Origin: Enterococcus italicus DSM 15952
GTDB lineage: Bacteria; Bacillota; Bacilli; Lactobacillales; Enterococcaceae
Length of the DNA: 50,362 bases
Assembly (NCBI RefSeq): GCF_000185365.1
Contig: NZ_GL622241.1
Coordinates: 560,499 to 610,860, forward strand
Direction: 5' to 3'
In this document: positions 1 through 7,666 of the stretch, in pieces
Layout of the letters: every line of letters begins with the position of its first letter
How positions within the stretch are numbered: the stretch's first letter is position 1
Position numbers and translations under genes: made by a program
Notes under the pieces: model-generated
The model's database searches: none
What the model was told of the DNA's origin: nothing
Seen by the model: the letters and a program-made list of their open reading frames with translations, nothing else

Positions 1-2
1 CC

Positions 3-38
3 CAAAAAGAATATCTCACAAAGAGATGTTCTTTTTTT
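3..38 (+). terminator. Rho-independent terminator at left edge
   Basis: An inverted repeat (AAAGAATATCTC, loop ACAAA, GAGATGTTCTTT with one mismatch) is followed by a run of seven T. It probably ends a plus-strand gene lying to the left of the window. The left arm is A-rich, so it could also work for minus-strand transcription. Confidence 0.7.
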
Positions 39-59
39 GCACATTTCGTAAACTTTATA

Positions 60-104
60 TTTACTTTTGGTTAACCACTTGCTACACTACACTCATGGTT
101 AACC
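60..104 (+). promoter_or_regulatory. bioY promoter with BirA-like palindromic operator
   Basis: TTTACT (60-65) and TACACT (83-88), 17 bases apart, form a plausible sigma-A promoter. Two copies of GGTTAACC sit at 69-76, inside the spacer, and at 97-104, around the expected transcription start. GTTAAC half-sites facing each other across a promoter are typical of biotin-dependent BirA repression in Firmicutes. The 20-base gap is longer than the 14-16 bases I know for BirA sites, so BirA is an inference from the half-sites and the biotin gene behind them. Confidence 0.6.
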
Positions 105-139
105 CTAGAAATAAAAAAAGTTTACGAGGTGAATAAAAA

Positions 140-691
140 ATGAAACACTCTATTCATGAACAAGTCTTAGCAGCCTGTTTTGCTGCAGTAATTGCCATTT
201 TTGCTCAAGTAACAATCCCCCTTGGCTTTGTCCCTTTGACATTACAGACCTTTATTGTCGGCGTGGTCGCCAGCTTGCTTGGCAGCAAAGTCGGTACTTG
301 GTCTGTAGGTATCTATCTCCTATTAGGTGCGATTGGCTTACCAGTATTTGCTGGAGGAGCGAGTGGCATTGGCGTACTTTTTGGACCGACTGGTGGTTAT
401 TTATTGTCATTCCTACTGGCAGCTTTTGTTATTGGCAAAATAATCGAACTCACCAATGAATCTTTTTGGTACGTCTTGCTTGCAAATAGTGTAGGCACTT
501 TGCTTTCATTGCTTATCGGGACGATTTGGCTTCAGTTTGCGGTACACATCACGTCCGTACAAGCATTCACTCAAGGCTTCTTGCCATTTATTCTTGCCGG
601 TGTCATCAAAACGATTGCTTCTACACTTGTTGCTCGCTTATTATATAGCCGCTTACCGAAGAAACTCGTTCCCATCTTTTCACAAAATTAA
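140..691 (+). CDS. bioY: BioY biotin transporter substrate-binding subunit
   Basis: This is the S component of an ECF-type vitamin transporter, a membrane protein that binds biotin. The 183 residues form about six hydrophobic segments. BioY-family motifs are visible: VPLTLQTF (about 31-38) and GPTGGYL (about 82-88). GAGGTG at 125-130 is well placed for the ATG. There are no ATPase or T-subunit genes beside it, so it must use a shared energising module such as the EcfA1-EcfA2-EcfT set at 33.4-35.9 kb in this window. A GGTTAACC operator overlaps its promoter and a long bidirectional hairpin follows the stop. Confidence 0.95.
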   Translation: MKHSIHEQVLAACFAAVIAIFAQVTIPLGFVPLTLQTFIVGVVASLLGSKVGTWSVGIYLLLGAIGLPVFAGGASGIGVLFGPTGGYLLSFLLAAFVIGKIIELTNESFWYVLLANSVGTLLSLLIGTIWLQFAVHITSVQAFTQGFLPFILAGVIKTIASTLVARLLYSRLPKKLVPIFSQN

Positions 692-746
692 AAAAATTGA
701 GACATACTTGTGCTACAAAAAAAGTGATTCACCCTTAGTTACTACG

Positions 747-802
747 AAAAAGACCAAACCATCCAAACGGTTGAAAAAAACTGCTGGATGGTTTGGTCTT
801 TT
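747..802. terminator. Long bidirectional terminator between bioY and UPF0637 gene
   Basis: An 18-base perfect stem (arms 748-765 and 785-802) has A-runs on its left and T-runs on its right, so it can terminate both converging genes. It resembles the hairpins at 3334-3392 and 32502-32559: all start near GACCA or GCCA and carry ATCCA/TGGAT inside the stem. Confidence 0.85.
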
Positions 803-843
803 AGCTATAGCAAAATATTAAGGCTTTGCTAAGTGAACGCAGC

Positions 844-1440
844 TTACTCGTGAAGCAATTGAAAGAGTGGTAGCAAGGTTTGGTATGTCGCAAGCATTGT
901 CTCTTTGGCTTTGGCTGGCGTTTGCCAGATGGGGTCATTTCTTTTTATAATGCGGCCGATTTGCAGTTCACTTTTTTTCACAGTAGCAAAACGTTCCAAC
1001 AATGAGTCCATTTCTTTTAATCCATATACTGTTGGTTGCGTATGATCTGGTGATAGCACAAAATCTTTGGGTAAATTTTGCACTAGGTCTTTGTGGTCGG
1101 TTAGTCGCTGGGCTAGCTGATCTTTTACTTTCGGCTGATCAATGATTGACAGCCACAAGCCAACATAATCATCCCAAATTGCCAATTGAAAATGGGCTTC
1201 CATTTTGTAGCCACGTTTTTGTGTGCCTATTGCTAGCCAAGTACTCTCTGGTGGGTAGACCGTCCGTCTGCGATGCTGCGCAATATGTAAATAAAGTGGC
1301 TGCCCAACTTTTTCTTCAAGCTGCACGCGTATCTCTTCTCCCACCGCTTGAAAAACTGGTTGAATGCTGGCACGAATAGCGGCCATCCTTTCATCTAATC
1401 CTGCAATCTCAAATACTTCAAAGCTTTGTTCAGTAAACAT
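844..1440 (-). CDS. UPF0637 (DUF1054) family protein, YktB-like
   Basis: A soluble protein of about 198 residues that I recognise as the conserved Firmicutes family UPF0637/DUF1054 (Bacillus YktB). Its biochemical role is not known to me. Family features seen are the N-terminal FTEQSFEVFEI segment, the basic HRRRTVYPP stretch and the NDPIWQTP region near the C-terminus. I place the start at the ATG of MFTEQSF because GAAAGG lies ten bases upstream. An in-frame ATG at 1473 has no ribosome binding site and would overlap the preceding gene. It is the last gene of a tight minus-strand group, with the stop of the phosphoesterase gene 17 bases before its start. Confidence 0.85.
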   Translation of the reverse strand: MFTEQSFEVFEIAGLDERMAAIRASIQPVFQAVGEEIRVQLEEKVGQPLYLHIAQHRRRTVYPPESTWLAIGTQKRGYKMEAHFQLAIWDDYVGLWLSIIDQPKVKDQLAQRLTDHKDLVQNLPKDFVLSPDHTQPTVYGLKEMDSLLERFATVKKSELQIGRIIKRNDPIWQTPAKAKETMLATYQTLLPLFQLLHE

Positions 1441-1456
1441 CCGTTGCATTCCTTTC

Positions 1457-2353
1457 TTACTTTTCTTCTTCATAAGGAAGAATGGTTAGCGCTGCTTTTA
1501 ATTCTTGTTCCACTATTTCTGGATACAAACGATACATTTCTTTCGCTGATTGTTGCCATTCACGCTTGAGTGCTGCCATAGTCAGCTGCTTTTGTTGCTT
1601 TTGCTTTAAAGCCTCACGCATACTCCGCCACTCATATGCATAGCCCAATGGCCGACACTCATAATGTATGCCTCCAACTTGGACCGAGCCAAAGCGGTGA
1701 TGCGTATGACCAAAGACCAATGCTTTGATTTGAAGAAATTCTGTTGCCATCTGGCCAATCTTTGGCGAACCTAAGAAGGCATTGATTTGATTCCATTTGG
1801 CATATTTTCCGGTAAAGGTTTGAACAAATGCCTGATTCGGTACAAAATGCGTACTGACAATCACTCGCTTGTCTTTGGGTACTGTGCGCATGATTGCTAC
1901 AAAGTTGTCCGCAATCTGTTGCATCACCACAGGATCCCTTGCCTCTCGCTGGATGAAACGATCATACCACGCTAATTTTTTCAGTCGTTCAAAATCACGG
2001 GTCGCCCCTTCAACAAAGGAATAATCATACCACCCATTTATACCTAGTAGCCATGTTGTGTCGGACAAGGCAAAAAAGCGAAAATTTAAAAATCTTGGAT
2101 CCAAATAGTGCTCAATCTCACCCTCGGTCAGGTCCGCCATTTCATGATTTCCCCAATGAAATGTCGTCGGAAAATAATTACTAAGGTAATCCACAAAAGC
2201 TAACGCTTATTGCTTAGTATTCGCGATATCCCCTGCTAAATGAACATGATCGATATGTTCATCTAGCAATAGCTTAACCAGCATGGCCCACTCCGTTTCA
2301 GCAAGTTGATTGATATCGATATGCACATCCGATAACACGGCTAATCGCTTCAA
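1457..2353 (-). pseudogene. Metallophosphoesterase interrupted by an in-frame TAA
   Basis: A calcineurin-like phosphoesterase of about 298 codons is readable from a TTG at 2353, with GGAGG seven bases upstream; this TTG overlaps the TGA of the preceding gene (TTGA coupling). Codon 49, at 2209-2207, is TAA. Before it are the metal-binding motifs LSDVH and AGDIANT; after it, in the same frame, are WGNHE, STHFVP and FGHTHHRF. No frameshift is needed: a single base change, for example CAA to TAA, would explain the stop. A GTG at 2194 could restart translation (245 residues), but that product would lack two metal-binding motifs and is unlikely to be a normal enzyme. It could also be a sequencing error or a readthrough site. 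The natural substrate is unknown. Confidence 0.85.
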
Positions 2354-2724
2354 CCGATGTCCTCCCTTTCTTTTCGTATGATGGGGATATTGGGTGATAG
2401 AATTCCTCCATCTGATTTAAGCTGTAGTCGCTTGTAGCTAGGCTCAATCATCAAGCAATTGACTGCATCAAGCAAGAATGTGCCTGACGGTTTGACAAAG
2501 ACTGGACCAATTTCTGTCGGTAACTGAATTGAATAATCTGCTAGTAATTCTGCATCGATTGCCTCTGAGACAAGCAATAACCGAAAGCCACTGTTCAACT
2601 GGCAAGAGACCGCATGATCGACAAAAGGGCCATGACCATCTTCATTGTCTAATAAGAGACGATCACCCGTTTTGAGCTTGGCTTGAATCACTGCTTGTGC
2701 TTCACTTGAAATGCTTAGTTCCAT
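2350..2724 (-). CDS. Iron-sulfur cluster biosynthesis domain (HesB-like) protein
   Basis: A 124-residue protein resembling the Fe-S_biosyn (HesB/YqkB-like) family common in Lactobacillales. The segments GDRLLLDNEDGHGPF and FRLLLVSE match the usual beta-sheet pattern. The conserved three-cysteine set of true A-type carriers is not visible: only two Cys are present (in AVSCQL and DAVNCLM). It may therefore be a divergent family member without cluster-carrier activity. Its TGA overlaps the TTG start of the downstream phosphoesterase, so the two are probably translationally coupled. The function is unproven. Confidence 0.65.
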   Translation of the reverse strand: MELSISSEAQAVIQAKLKTGDRLLLDNEDGHGPFVDHAVSCQLNSGFRLLLVSEAIDAELLADYSIQLPTEIGPVFVKPSGTFLLDAVNCLMIEPSYKRLQLKSDGGILSPNIPIIRKEREDIG

Positions 2725-2820
2725 CGTTATCCCTCTTTTCTATCTTTTCTCTAGTCTATCAAACTTTTGGGCATTCGGATAAAAGAAAGGCTTCTCCATT
2801 TCGCTTTTTCTTTCAATTCT

Positions 2821-2829
2821 TGCTATAAT
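2821..2829 (+). promoter_or_regulatory. Extended -10 promoter of the yueI-like gene
   Basis: TGCTATAAT is a perfect extended -10 element 27 bases before the start codon. No convincing -35 hexamer is seen, which is common for extended -10 promoters. GAGAGGGA just downstream is the ribosome binding site. Confidence 0.7.
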
Positions 2830-2855
2830 TTTTAATAAGAAAGAGAGGGATTCTT

Positions 2856-3293
2856 ATGGCCGATGACTTGCAACAACATTTAGACAACAGTCTTTACGGA
2901 ACGCCTCAGCTCAAACCGGATGAACAACGCAAATACTTAGGTACATTTCGTGAACGCTGTTATTTGCAAATGACGTTAGCGCAAATGCGCAATCAAGCCT
3001 TACAAGACTGCTTGAAAACGCACGTCACAGATTTTGAGGATGCACATTGTCTGATGAACAATCAAGTATCCGACACTCTTCAAGCTGATTATATCAAGAT
3101 ACTAGCGGCTGCAGCGATTCCTTTTACCATCGTGTCGAGTAGTCAAAAAAGCGATGATGCGATTGGCTTGCTGCTTGTCGCAAGTGAAGCCGTCGATGAA
3201 TCAATCATCGATATAGCTGAAAAGTATCCGACTAACGAGTCAAAGCCCACTTCTGAAAAGAAACCATCTTTTTGGGGGAAACTTTTTGACTAA
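2856..3293 (+). CDS. YueI family protein (DUF1694)
   Basis: A 145-residue soluble protein matching the YueI/DUF1694 family of Firmicutes. The N-terminal LDNSLYGTPQLKPDEQRKYLGTFRERC stretch (about residues 9-35) is the family hallmark; in brief, YGTP followed by RKYLGTFRER. The C-terminal 25 residues are a charged linker ending in FWGKLFD. No biochemical function is established to my knowledge. It is a single-gene unit with its own promoter, converging on gshAB across a long hairpin. Confidence 0.85.
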   Translation: MADDLQQHLDNSLYGTPQLKPDEQRKYLGTFRERCYLQMTLAQMRNQALQDCLKTHVTDFEDAHCLMNNQVSDTLQADYIKILAAAAIPFTIVSSSQKSDDAIGLLLVASEAVDESIIDIAEKYPTNESKPTSEKKPSFWGKLFD

Positions 3294-3333
3294 CACAGCT
3301 ATGCGGGTGAGACAGAATCATTCAGTTCCAAGC

Positions 3334-3392
3334 AAAAGACCAGGAAATCCAGAAGTTGTTTCGCCAACTTTTGGATTTCCTGGTCTTTTTTT
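3334..3392. terminator. Bidirectional terminator between yueI-like gene and gshAB
   Basis: A stem of about 20 base pairs (GACCAGGAAATCCAGAAGTT with its complement, one G-U pair) has AAAA on the left and a run of T on the right. It can terminate both converging genes. Over 53 bases it differs at only 7 positions from the hairpin after glnA. Confidence 0.9.
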
Positions 3393-3424
3393 CTAGCAGC
3401 TACTTTTGTCACTCTATGATTTTA

Positions 3425-5698
3425 TTATTGGCCTATCTCTTTGATTCGTTCTGGAAACAATAACTTTAAAACATCCATCGTCAAGCGCTGACCAGCCCCG
3501 CTATACGGAAAGACATGCATGTGCATCGCCGGATTAAAGTTGGCTTCGATAATACCGTATGCTCCTGGATTACTTGCTGGCTGATTCTTATCTGGAATGA
3601 TCAAGTCAATTCCTGAAATCACTGCGCCAAGAGCAGCTACCGCTGAAATCGCCAATTCTTTGTAGTCTTCAGGAAATTCATCGGTCACATCGATGGAGTC
3701 GCCACCAGTGCTGACATTTGAATTCTCTCGTAAGTAGACCGTCACACCTTCTTCAGGCACAGCTGTTGGCGTGTACCCTTGTTCTTTTAACATCAATTTT
3801 TCGAGGTCGCCAAGCTGGATGCATTCCAGTGGGGCGCGATGGTTCGTCCCTCTTAGTGGATCATTATTTTTCTCAGCTACTAATTCCGCAATCGAATGCA
3901 CACCATCTCCCACGACATTCGCAGGTACTCGTAATAAAATAGCTTTCACTTGACCGTCTATCACAAAGAAGCGATACTCTGTGCCGGGCAAAAATTCTTC
4001 AATCAAAATCGCCGTATCCTCGGCAAAGGCAATCCGGACCGCTTCTCGGAAATCAGCGAACGCTGGTGTATCTTTAAAAATGGAAATTCCTAGTCCATAA
4101 TTGGTTGTTTTCGGCTTCACGACAAAGCCGTGATCAGAGTATTCATGAAATGCAGCCAAGGCTTGTTCTTCACTTTCGTATTCACCACCACTAGGCACGA
4201 CAAAGCCGGCTTGCGCCAAGACTTTCTTGGTCACCGTTTTATTGGCCATAATCAAAGGCGCGATATAGGTGTCTTTACTGGTCATATTGGCGTTTTTGAC
4301 ATATTCGACATGCTCTTGTGCTGAAAGCTGAACAAACTGATCCTCTTCATCCAATACATTGACCGACAATCCCTTTTGAATCGCATCAAATAACAGAATT
4401 TGCGTCGATAGTTCCATGGACCGGAAACCAGCTAATTGATACGGCTTTTCCCATGCTTTTTGCTCATAAGACTTCCCAATTGCTGTCGCTTCTTTGGCTT
4501 GTGTCTGCTGTTTTGCTTGTTGATACCAACGACCAGCCAATGTCTTGGTAGGATCTTCGATGGCCTGTTGTACCTGCTCAAGCAATTCTTCTGAGACATC
4601 CATGCGTGTGGTTTGGATAAACGTCTTCAATTCAGCAAACAAGGCTTTGGCTTCCTCTTGATAAGCCGACTCTTGTAATGGATGTTCCAAGGACACGACA
4701 TTGTTTTTTAGCGAACCTTTTTTGATGGCTTTTTCATCTGTCACTTCTTCTTTGACTAGTAAAAAGAGCAAATACAGATGCAAGAAAGCCACTTGCTCTT
4801 CAGAGATACCATATGGAGCAAAAGGATTAAGGTCAAGATTTCGTAATTCAATATAATGAATGCCGACTTGTTCTAGGTCACTGACTTTTTTCCCACCTCG
4901 TAAGCGGACAGAAGAGTAGAACTCTTTCTCCTCAGAAAGCTTCCCATCTTCTACCATTTGTTGCAAGTCTTCTAAGTAGTGTGGCAAGGTATCGTATCGG
5001 ACTTGCACATCGTCATGGTTTTTGTACCCAAAGGAACTATTTCTCAGCGAACGGACTGGTTCTTTCGGTCCAGCTGCTCCGACAAAAAAGTTTGGTTCAC
5101 TTAAGGGCGATGCACCAAATAAATAGGTGATAAACCAGCGATAGCTTAAATAGTTTCTCGTTACTTTCAAATAGACATCTGTCTTGAATTGTTGGTAGTC
5201 TTTTTCTTCTGTTTGTTGGGCAAACATGCGCTGGAGCAGCTCATCGCCAAACTCAAAATTAAAGTGAATCCCACTCATCATTTGTTTGCGACGTCCATAT
5301 GTTTTCGCCAAGTACCGACGATAAAGTACGTCCTCAAATTTTTCCAACTTAGCTAGTCGAATTTCTTCTTCTTTTTGTGGCAAACGTGGGGGCATGCTTA
5401 ATGGCCAAAGCATTTCTTTGTCCTCTAATGAGCGATAGCAGACATCATGGATAGCAGCTAAATACCGAAATAACTCTGGAATCGACTGACATACAGGTGT
5501 AATCAACTCCACTTGTGTTTCGGCGAAATCCGTTTGAATATATGGATGATACGTTCGATTGCCTAATGCTTTCGGGTGATCTGTCGCAACCAATTGGCCC
5601 GCTTCAGTCACACGTTGACTTTCTCGTTCAATTCCATACCTTGCTTTCCAAAGAAAGGGCTGAACGTTTCCTTCTAATAGTAGTGCGCGATAATCCAT
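3425..5698 (-). CDS. gshAB: Bifunctional glutamate-cysteine ligase / glutathione synthetase
   Basis: Makes glutathione in two ATP-dependent steps, joining Glu to Cys and then adding Gly, in one cytoplasmic polypeptide (GshF type). The 757 residues fit the fused enzyme: an N-terminal gamma-glutamylcysteine ligase domain (GIERESQRV near residue 23, MSGIHFNFEF near 140, HYIELRNLDLNPF near 283) and a C-terminal ATP-grasp domain (VVKPKTTNYGLGISIF near 530, IEEFLPGTEYR near 570, EANFNPAMHMH near 725). The ATG has GAGGTG eight bases upstream. An extended -10 (TGCTATAAT on the minus strand) lies about 35 bases before the start. Monocistronic. The fusion is known in Enterococcus, Streptococcus and Listeria. 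Confidence 0.96.
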   Translation of the reverse strand: MDYRALLLEGNVQPFLWKARYGIERESQRVTEAGQLVATDHPKALGNRTYHPYIQTDFAETQVELITPVCQSIPELFRYLAAIHDVCYRSLEDKEMLWPLSMPPRLPQKEEEIRLAKLEKFEDVLYRRYLAKTYGRRKQMMSGIHFNFEFGDELLQRMFAQQTEEKDYQQFKTDVYLKVTRNYLSYRWFITYLFGASPLSEPNFFVGAAGPKEPVRSLRNSSFGYKNHDDVQVRYDTLPHYLEDLQQMVEDGKLSEEKEFYSSVRLRGGKKVSDLEQVGIHYIELRNLDLNPFAPYGISEEQVAFLHLYLLFLLVKEEVTDEKAIKKGSLKNNVVSLEHPLQESAYQEEAKALFAELKTFIQTTRMDVSEELLEQVQQAIEDPTKTLAGRWYQQAKQQTQAKEATAIGKSYEQKAWEKPYQLAGFRSMELSTQILLFDAIQKGLSVNVLDEEDQFVQLSAQEHVEYVKNANMTSKDTYIAPLIMANKTVTKKVLAQAGFVVPSGGEYESEEQALAAFHEYSDHGFVVKPKTTNYGLGISIFKDTPAFADFREAVRIAFAEDTAILIEEFLPGTEYRFFVIDGQVKAILLRVPANVVGDGVHSIAELVAEKNNDPLRGTNHRAPLECIQLGDLEKLMLKEQGYTPTAVPEEGVTVYLRENSNVSTGGDSIDVTDEFPEDYKELAISAVAALGAVISGIDLIIPDKNQPASNPGAYGIIEANFNPAMHMHVFPYSGAGQRLTMDVLKLLFPERIKEIGQ

Positions 5699-5732
5699 AC
5701 TTACACCTCTTATTTCATACTGTCATAGACCC

Positions 5733-5741
5733 ATTATAGCA
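5733..5741 (-). promoter_or_regulatory. gshAB extended -10 promoter
   Basis: Read on the minus strand this is TGCTATAAT, an extended -10 identical to that of the yueI-like gene. No good -35 hexamer is seen. Confidence 0.65.
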
Positions 5742-5786
5742 AAGATAATCAAAAAAGGAGTAGTAGAACTTGTGAACTTGGTGATA

Positions 5787-5837
5787 ATAAAAACTGCGTG
5801 TGTACGAATAGGCTCTCATCTAGTCGTACACATGCAG
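5787..5837 (-). terminator. Terminator of the rnc-smc-ftsY operon
   Basis: Arms 5794-5807 and 5824-5837 form a 14-base-pair stem with one G-U pair. On the minus strand it is followed by TTTTT. It lies just after the ftsY stop and ahead of the gshAB promoter. Confidence 0.75.
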
Positions 5838-5844
5838 CGTTTCG

Positions 5845-6846
5845 TTATTCTTCTTTCAACAATCCTTTAAAGAGACCAATGACAAATTCATTTGGATTAA
5901 ATGGTTCCAAATCGTCAATGCCTTCACCGAGTCCTACAAGTTTGACAGGTAGATGTAATTCGTTGCGAATCGCTAATACGATACCACCTTTAGCTGTACC
6001 ATCAAGCTTGGATAATACGAGACCGGTCACGTTGGTTGTTTCTTTGAATTGTTTGGCTTGAACCATCGCATTTTGACCTGTCGTAGCATCTAAAACAAGC
6101 AACACTTCATGTGGTGCCGTTGGTTCTTCGCGTTGGATGATGCGTTGAATTTTTTCTAATTCATTCATCAAGTTCACTTTGTTTTGCAGACGGCCGGCCG
6201 TATCAATCAATAAGACATCCACTTGCTCTTCTTTCGCGCGACGCATCGCATCAAATACCACCGCCGCTGGATCACCGCCCGCATTGCCGCGAACGACTTC
6301 GACACCCGCACGCTCGCCCCAGACCACTAATTGATCAATGGCCCCCGCTCGAAAGGTATCTGCAGCCGCAAGCATGATTTTTTTCCCTTCTTGCTTCAAC
6401 TGGTGCGCTAGTTTACCGATACTAGTCGTCTTACCGACTCCATTCACCCCAACAAATAACATCACCGTCAAGCCATCTGGTTGGATGGCTAGCTCGTTTA
6501 CTTCATCCATGCCTTCTTCTTCATAGAGATTGACTAGCTTTTCAATGATCGCATTTTGCACTTCAGCTGGCTTTTTCGCATTGCGTAATTTGACTTCTTG
6601 ACGCAATGATTCAGAAATGCGAATGGCCGTGTCAAAGCCCACATCAGCGCCAATCAACGTCTCTTCTAATTCTTCAAAAAAATCTTCATCCACCGTACGG
6701 AAATTGGCAAATAATTCATTCATTCTCTCGCCAAAGGTCTTACGTGTTTTTTCTAGCCCTTTGTCGTATTTTTCTTGGACGGTATCTACCGTTTCTTCAG
6801 GTGTTTCACCGGTAAAGGCGCGCTTAATTTTATCAAAAAAACCCAT
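5845..6846 (-). CDS. ftsY: Signal recognition particle receptor FtsY
   Basis: The SRP receptor GTPase, which docks SRP-ribosome complexes at the membrane and hands nascent membrane proteins to SecYEG. The order seen is a short acidic N-terminal A region, the N domain, then the G domain with P-loop GVNGVGKTT (about 134-142), AADTFRAGA, DTAGR and KLDGTAKGG. The C-terminus EPFNPNEFVIGLF is typical. Two adjacent ATGs follow AGGAGG; the second gives better spacing. It is the last gene of rnc-smc-HAD-ftsY, an arrangement shared with Bacillus (rnc-smc-ftsY). Confidence 0.96.
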   Translation of the reverse strand: MGFFDKIKRAFTGETPEETVDTVQEKYDKGLEKTRKTFGERMNELFANFRTVDEDFFEELEETLIGADVGFDTAIRISESLRQEVKLRNAKKPAEVQNAIIEKLVNLYEEEGMDEVNELAIQPDGLTVMLFVGVNGVGKTTSIGKLAHQLKQEGKKIMLAAADTFRAGAIDQLVVWGERAGVEVVRGNAGGDPAAVVFDAMRRAKEEQVDVLLIDTAGRLQNKVNLMNELEKIQRIIQREEPTAPHEVLLVLDATTGQNAMVQAKQFKETTNVTGLVLSKLDGTAKGGIVLAIRNELHLPVKLVGLGEGIDDLEPFNPNEFVIGLFKGLLKEE

Positions 6847-6856
6847 CATTTCCCTC

Positions 6857-7666
6857 CTATCCTAAGACATACTCACTTACTATTTTTGCGACGCCATCTT
6901 CTTCATTGGTCGCCGTTACGACATCAGCTGCTTCTTTGACAGCCGAAATGGCATTGCCCATCGCGACACCGACACCGGCATACGCAATCATCGACAAATC
7001 ATTTTCTTCGTCCCCAATCGCCATAACTTCAGCTGGCTCAATCCCTAATTCTTGAGCTAAAAGCTGAATACCATATGCTTTGGTGACTCCTTTTGGCATA
7101 AATTCCAATAGATTGCTACGCGTTTTGATGACTTCGTAGCGTTCTTTAAATTCCGCTGGTATCTTGGGAATCCATTGATCGAGTTCTTCTTGATCATAAG
7201 CAACGACGGCTTTATTGTACAGTGTCTTGACTGATACAGATTGTTTGTCAGTTGGTTGAAAGACAAGTAATGGATTTAGTGTTGGATAAATCGTTTGATG
7301 CGTAGGTGACGTTGGGAAACAGAGCACCACATCATCGGCCAGTACATCAAGCGGCATATCCATCGTTTCAGCTACTGCCAATAAGTCTTGCACATCGGCT
7401 ACGGATAAGGTTTGTTTGTCCACGATTTCGCCAGTATCATTTTTTTGCACCAAGCCACCATTAAATGTAATGCTATAATCGCCTGAACTTCTTAAATCAA
7501 GTACATCCAAATAGGGCAATATCGCCTTTAAAGGTCGACCGGTACACAATACAATTTTTACCCCTTTAGCTTTCGCTTGTGCTAAAACTTCTTGATTGGT
7601 TTTTGAAATTTCTTTTTTGTCATTTAGCAGCGTTCCATCTAAATCAATTGCGATTAATTTAATCAT
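6857..7666 (-). CDS. Cof-type HAD-IIB family hydrolase
   Basis: A haloacid-dehalogenase phosphatase, probably acting on a sugar phosphate or cofactor phosphate; the substrate cannot be read from sequence. Motif I is LIAIDLDGTLL at the N-terminus (nucleophile Asp in DLDGT), motif II is CTGRPL, and motif IV is IGDEENDLSMI, with a C2-type cap between them. The ATG of MIKLIAID is chosen because AAGGAG lies seven bases upstream; this start overlaps the end of smc by eight bases. It is placed between smc and ftsY, as in other Lactobacillales, which implies co-transcription rather than shared function. Confidence 0.9.
   Translation of the reverse strand: MIKLIAIDLDGTLLNDKKEISKTNQEVLAQAKAKGVKIVLCTGRPLKAILPYLDVLDLRSSGDYSITFNGGLVQKNDTGEIVDKQTLSVADVQDLLAVAETMDMPLDVLADDVVLCFPTSPTHQTIYPTLNPLLVFQPTDKQSVSVKTLYNKAVVAYDQEELDQWIPKIPAEFKERYEVIKTRSNLLEFMPKGVTKAYGIQLLAQELGIEPAEVMAIGDEENDLSMIAYAGVGVAMGNAISAVKEAADVVTATNEEDGVAKIVSEYVLG

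Noticed and set aside
537-821. Second reading frame overlapping the end of bioY and the hairpin
   Set aside because: It overlaps BioY in another frame, passes through a terminator stem and has no ribosome site.
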